Under the pieces are notes generated by a model. The model made no database searches and was not told the DNA's origin. It worked only from the letters and a program-made list of their open reading frames with translations. Made by a program: the position numbers and the translations under genes. Positions 5,162 through 6,279 of a DNA stretch of 6,279 bases are shown piece after piece; positions within the stretch are counted from its first letter, which is position 1; the number at the start of each line of letters is the position of its first letter. The stretch is from Candidatus Omnitrophota bacterium (GTDB lineage Bacteria; Omnitrophota; Gorgyraeia; 2-02-FULL-51-18). The DNA lies in NCBI GenBank assembly GCA_023247935.1, contig JAHFFM010000118.1, positions 1-6,279 on the forward strand, in the 5' to 3' direction.

Positions 5162-5575
5162 TTAAATTTCATGCGTTTTTAAATTAAATTTTTTGGCTGT
5201 CAAAAGCTGCTTTTTATCACTCGAAACAAATCTGGATACTTTGGATTCTATCGCGCATGCCACATGGAGCGCATCGACCGCCCGCAATTCGCTGTGCTCT
5301 AAAACATCAATGGTCGTTCTAAGCACTTCCGACGATAACTGACACACTTCAAACAAAGACACATCTTCTATCGCAGCTCTCTTGCATCGATTGTATTCGT
5401 TGGCGTTTAAGCTTTTTTCCCGGCGAAGCCGTGAAAGAGCTGATATGATTTCCGGTAAACATATGCTATTAACGACGACTGAGTCTAATTCTAAAAAAAG
5501 GTCGTCTATAAGATCACTTCCTTGCTCCCGAATATATCTCTTCGTCAACGCAGAAGTATCAAGATAAGCCCTCAA
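5162..5575 (-). CDS. PIN-domain toxin, VapC-like ribonuclease
   Basis: A 137-residue PIN-domain protein of typical VapC length. The four acidic residues of the metal-binding active site are all present: D6 in AYLDTSAL, E42 in LPEIISAL, D101 in RAVDALHVA and D120 in VSSDKKQL. The toxin should therefore be catalytically intact. VapC proteins are Mg-dependent ribonucleases that cut tRNA or rRNA; the target here cannot be read from sequence. The start is TTG (5573-5575), chosen because it opens straight into the conserved first strand and overlaps the antitoxin stop as TTGA. No upstream in-frame start is available. A TTG in a 4-bp overlap suggests coupled, low-level translation. The partner is a Phd/YefM-type antitoxin. 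Confidence 0.92.
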   Translation of the reverse strand: MRAYLDTSALTKRYIREQGSDLIDDLFLELDSVVVNSICLPEIISALSRLRREKSLNANEYNRCKRAAIEDVSLFEVCQLSSEVLRTTIDVLEHSELRAVDALHVACAIESKVSRFVSSDKKQLLTAKKFNLKTHEI

Positions 5576-5805
5576 GCTCGCGACTCCTTCCGCTGGGTCA
5601 AAAGAGTTTTAGTAAGCGAAACGCCTGGGACTACCAGTTTAAGCCCTGGCTTTTTCCACGACTTGTTATCCGTCTTATCATGTGGAGGAATAATCTCAGC
5701 CACCACCTTTCCATGCCTTAACACCTGGATCGTCTCCCCTCTTTCCACGGAATCAAAATAAGTTTTGGCATGTTTTCTGAACTCTGTAAATGTAGTGCGT
5801 GTCAT
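5572..5805 (-). CDS. Phd/YefM-family antitoxin
   Basis: A 77-residue antitoxin. The N-terminal part TRTTFTEFRKHAKTYFDSVE followed by RGETIQVLRHGKVVAEIIPP is a Phd/YefM domain: strand, helices, then the RG..I.V.RHGK.VA.I.P strand block that dimerises and binds DNA. The tail (KPGLKLVVPGVSLTKTLLTQRKESRA) is the usual unstructured toxin-binding segment. The frame is open further upstream to an ATG at 5836-5838, but I reject that start. GGAGG (5813-5817) lies 7 nt before the ATG at 5803-5805, while the upstream ATG falls between the -35 and -10 boxes of the promoter and would not be transcribed. The gene is followed by the PIN toxin with a 4-bp overlap. Phd-type antitoxins paired with PIN toxins are a known combination. 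Confidence 0.92.
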   Translation of the reverse strand: MTRTTFTEFRKHAKTYFDSVERGETIQVLRHGKVVAEIIPPHDKTDNKSWKKPGLKLVVPGVSLTKTLLTQRKESRA

Positions 5806-5812
5806 TGGGCTG

Positions 5813-5817
5813 CCTCC
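5813..5817 (-). promoter_or_regulatory. Ribosome binding site that sets the antitoxin start
   Basis: On the minus strand GGAGG lies 7 nt upstream of the ATG at 5803-5805. This is a full-strength site and argues for the 77-residue rather than the 88-residue form of the Phd/YefM antitoxin. Confidence 0.8.
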
Positions 5818-5821
5818 ATAA

Positions 5822-5847
5822 TGTACATAATTGTACATTAATGTACA
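5822..5847. promoter_or_regulatory. Triple TGTACA operator of the Phd-PIN module
   Basis: TGTACA, itself a palindrome, occurs at 5822-5827, 5832-5837 and 5842-5847, an exact 10-bp period. All three therefore face the same side of the helix. The E. coli yefM-yoeB operator is known to be built from palindromes with TGTACA cores bound by YefM, so the antitoxin here very probably binds these sites. The middle copy overlaps the -10 box and the outer copies flank it, which fits autorepression. Confidence 0.85.
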
Positions 5848-5858
5848 TATTTCGTCAA
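5830..5858 (-). promoter_or_regulatory. Predicted promoter of the Phd-PIN operon
   Basis: On the minus strand TTGACG (5853-5858, 5 of 6) and TACAAT (5830-5835, 5 of 6) are separated by exactly 17 bp. Transcription should begin near 5822-5824, about 18 nt before the antitoxin start codon, leaving room for just the GGAGG site. The -10 is buried in the TGTACA array. Confidence 0.8.
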
Positions 5859-5899
5859 AAAAATGAACTCTTAACGCCGGTTGGGAAAATATCGCTTTT

Positions 5900-5926
5900 G
5901 CGGCAGGCTTGACTTTAAGCCGCCGT
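5900..5926 (-). terminator. Possible weak terminator hairpin at the end of the right-edge gene
   Basis: GCGGC-A-GGCTT (5900-5910) pairs with AAGCC-GCCG (5917-5925), leaving a one-base bulge and a 6-base loop. The stem overlaps the TAA of the upstream gene. On the minus strand it is followed by AAAAGCGATATTTT rather than a clean T-run, so this is at best a weak intrinsic terminator. A separate T7 run (5857-5863) merges into the next -35 box. Confidence 0.3.
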
Positions 5927-6279
5927 GAGAGCCATTCTTGCGCCGGTTTGGATGAGGCGGACCACGAGGTCCATGTTGATTGCCGTAAGGGCGGGTAAAA
6001 GAGGGTATTGGCTGATGAAAGCCGGATTTCTTTGTTTTAATAAGTCTTGGGCTGCGGAAGCTGAAACGACTTTATGGGTTAAGAGGGACATGAGATCTAA
6101 GAACTTTGGGTTTTGAGAGATTTGTTCTAGATCTACGCGCCCTGCGGTCAAAGAAAATGCCAAATCAGCGTCAAACGCGGCCCAATCCCCTTTTTCTCCA
6201 TTGTCTTTGAGGGGTGCCACAGAAATGTTCAGGGAATCATCGCCGGTAAATTGATCGGTAATCCATGCCACCTCTTTGA
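5915..6279 (-). CDS. C-terminal fragment of an unrecognised protein (cut by right edge)
   Basis: The frame is open from the right edge to TAA at 5915-5917, giving about 121 codons. A GTG at 6269-6271 could be a start and has AAAGAG just before it. The frame continues upstream through Lys-Glu, however, so the GTG is more likely an internal Val. The visible sequence includes VAWITDQFTGDDSLNISVAP, a mixed segment rich in Asp and Leu, and the ending LPALTAINMDLVVRLIQTGARMALTAA. It looks like a soluble or partly helical C-terminal domain. No membrane helix, signal or catalytic motif is evident and I do not recognise a family. It is separated by its own stop and a possible hairpin from the Phd-PIN promoter, so it is probably a different transcription unit. 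Confidence 0.6.
   Translation of the reverse strand, partial: KEVAWITDQFTGDDSLNISVAPLKDNGEKGDWAAFDADLAFSLTAGRVDLEQISQNPKFLDLMSLLTHKVVSASAAQDLLKQRNPAFISQYPLLPALTAINMDLVVRLIQTGARMALTAA

Noticed and set aside
5836..5838. Upstream ATG as start of the Phd/YefM antitoxin
   Set aside because: It lies between the -35 and -10 boxes, and GGAGG is placed for the ATG at 5805.
5822..5847. Periodic TGTACA copies as a CRISPR-like or tandem-repeat array
   Set aside because: The units are 6 bp with 4-bp spacers and sit on a promoter. An antitoxin operator explains them better.
6269..6271. GTG as true start of the right-edge gene
   Set aside because: The frame stays open upstream to the window end, so an internal Val is equally or more likely. 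The gene is reported as partial.

Overview
All genes that I can support lie on the minus strand, so the window reads biologically from high to low coordinates. An ExbB-ExbD-TonB system implies a diderm (Gram-negative) bacterium. The compact, overlapping genes, the MFS carrier type and the two toxin-antitoxin modules feel like an uncultivated lineage of the Omnitrophota/Elusimicrobiota kind. That is only an impression, because there is no rRNA or other phylogenetic marker here.

Region 1 (5900-6279) is the C-terminal end of an unrecognised protein whose frame runs off the right edge. Region 2 (5162-5858) is a Phd/YefM-type antitoxin followed by a PIN-domain (VapC-like) toxin. They overlap through a TTGA junction. 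In front of them is a near-consensus promoter whose -10 box lies inside three TGTACA hexamers spaced exactly 10 bp apart. This places the real antitoxin start at 5805.

Region 3 (4862-5161) is about 300 bp without a gene. Most of it is a roughly 185-bp element with long, nearly identical inverted arms, which looks like a MITE or a large palindromic repeat. Region 4 (2443-4861) is a tightly packed unit of four genes: RHH antitoxin, RelE/ParE toxin (GTG start), a 12-helix MFS transporter and a membrane-anchored coiled-coil protein. Successive genes abut or overlap by 0, 1 and 4 bp. A TTGACA-17-TAGTAT promoter with a symmetric operator lies in front.

Region 5 (1-2427) is an iron/heme-uptake operon: promoter with Fur-like boxes, a 48-residue HemP-family gene too short for ordinary ORF cut-offs, a possible 29-codon ORF, then exbB, exbD, tonB and the start of an FTR1-type iron permease cut by the left edge. 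ExbB/ExbD would use the proton gradient to energise TonB for outer-membrane uptake of iron or heme chelates. The FTR1 protein would carry iron across the inner membrane. Three TGAGA-N5-TCTCA palindromes upstream fit repression by Fur when iron is plentiful. No TonB-dependent receptor is inside the window.

No rRNA, tRNA, CRISPR array or insertion-sequence transposase was found.
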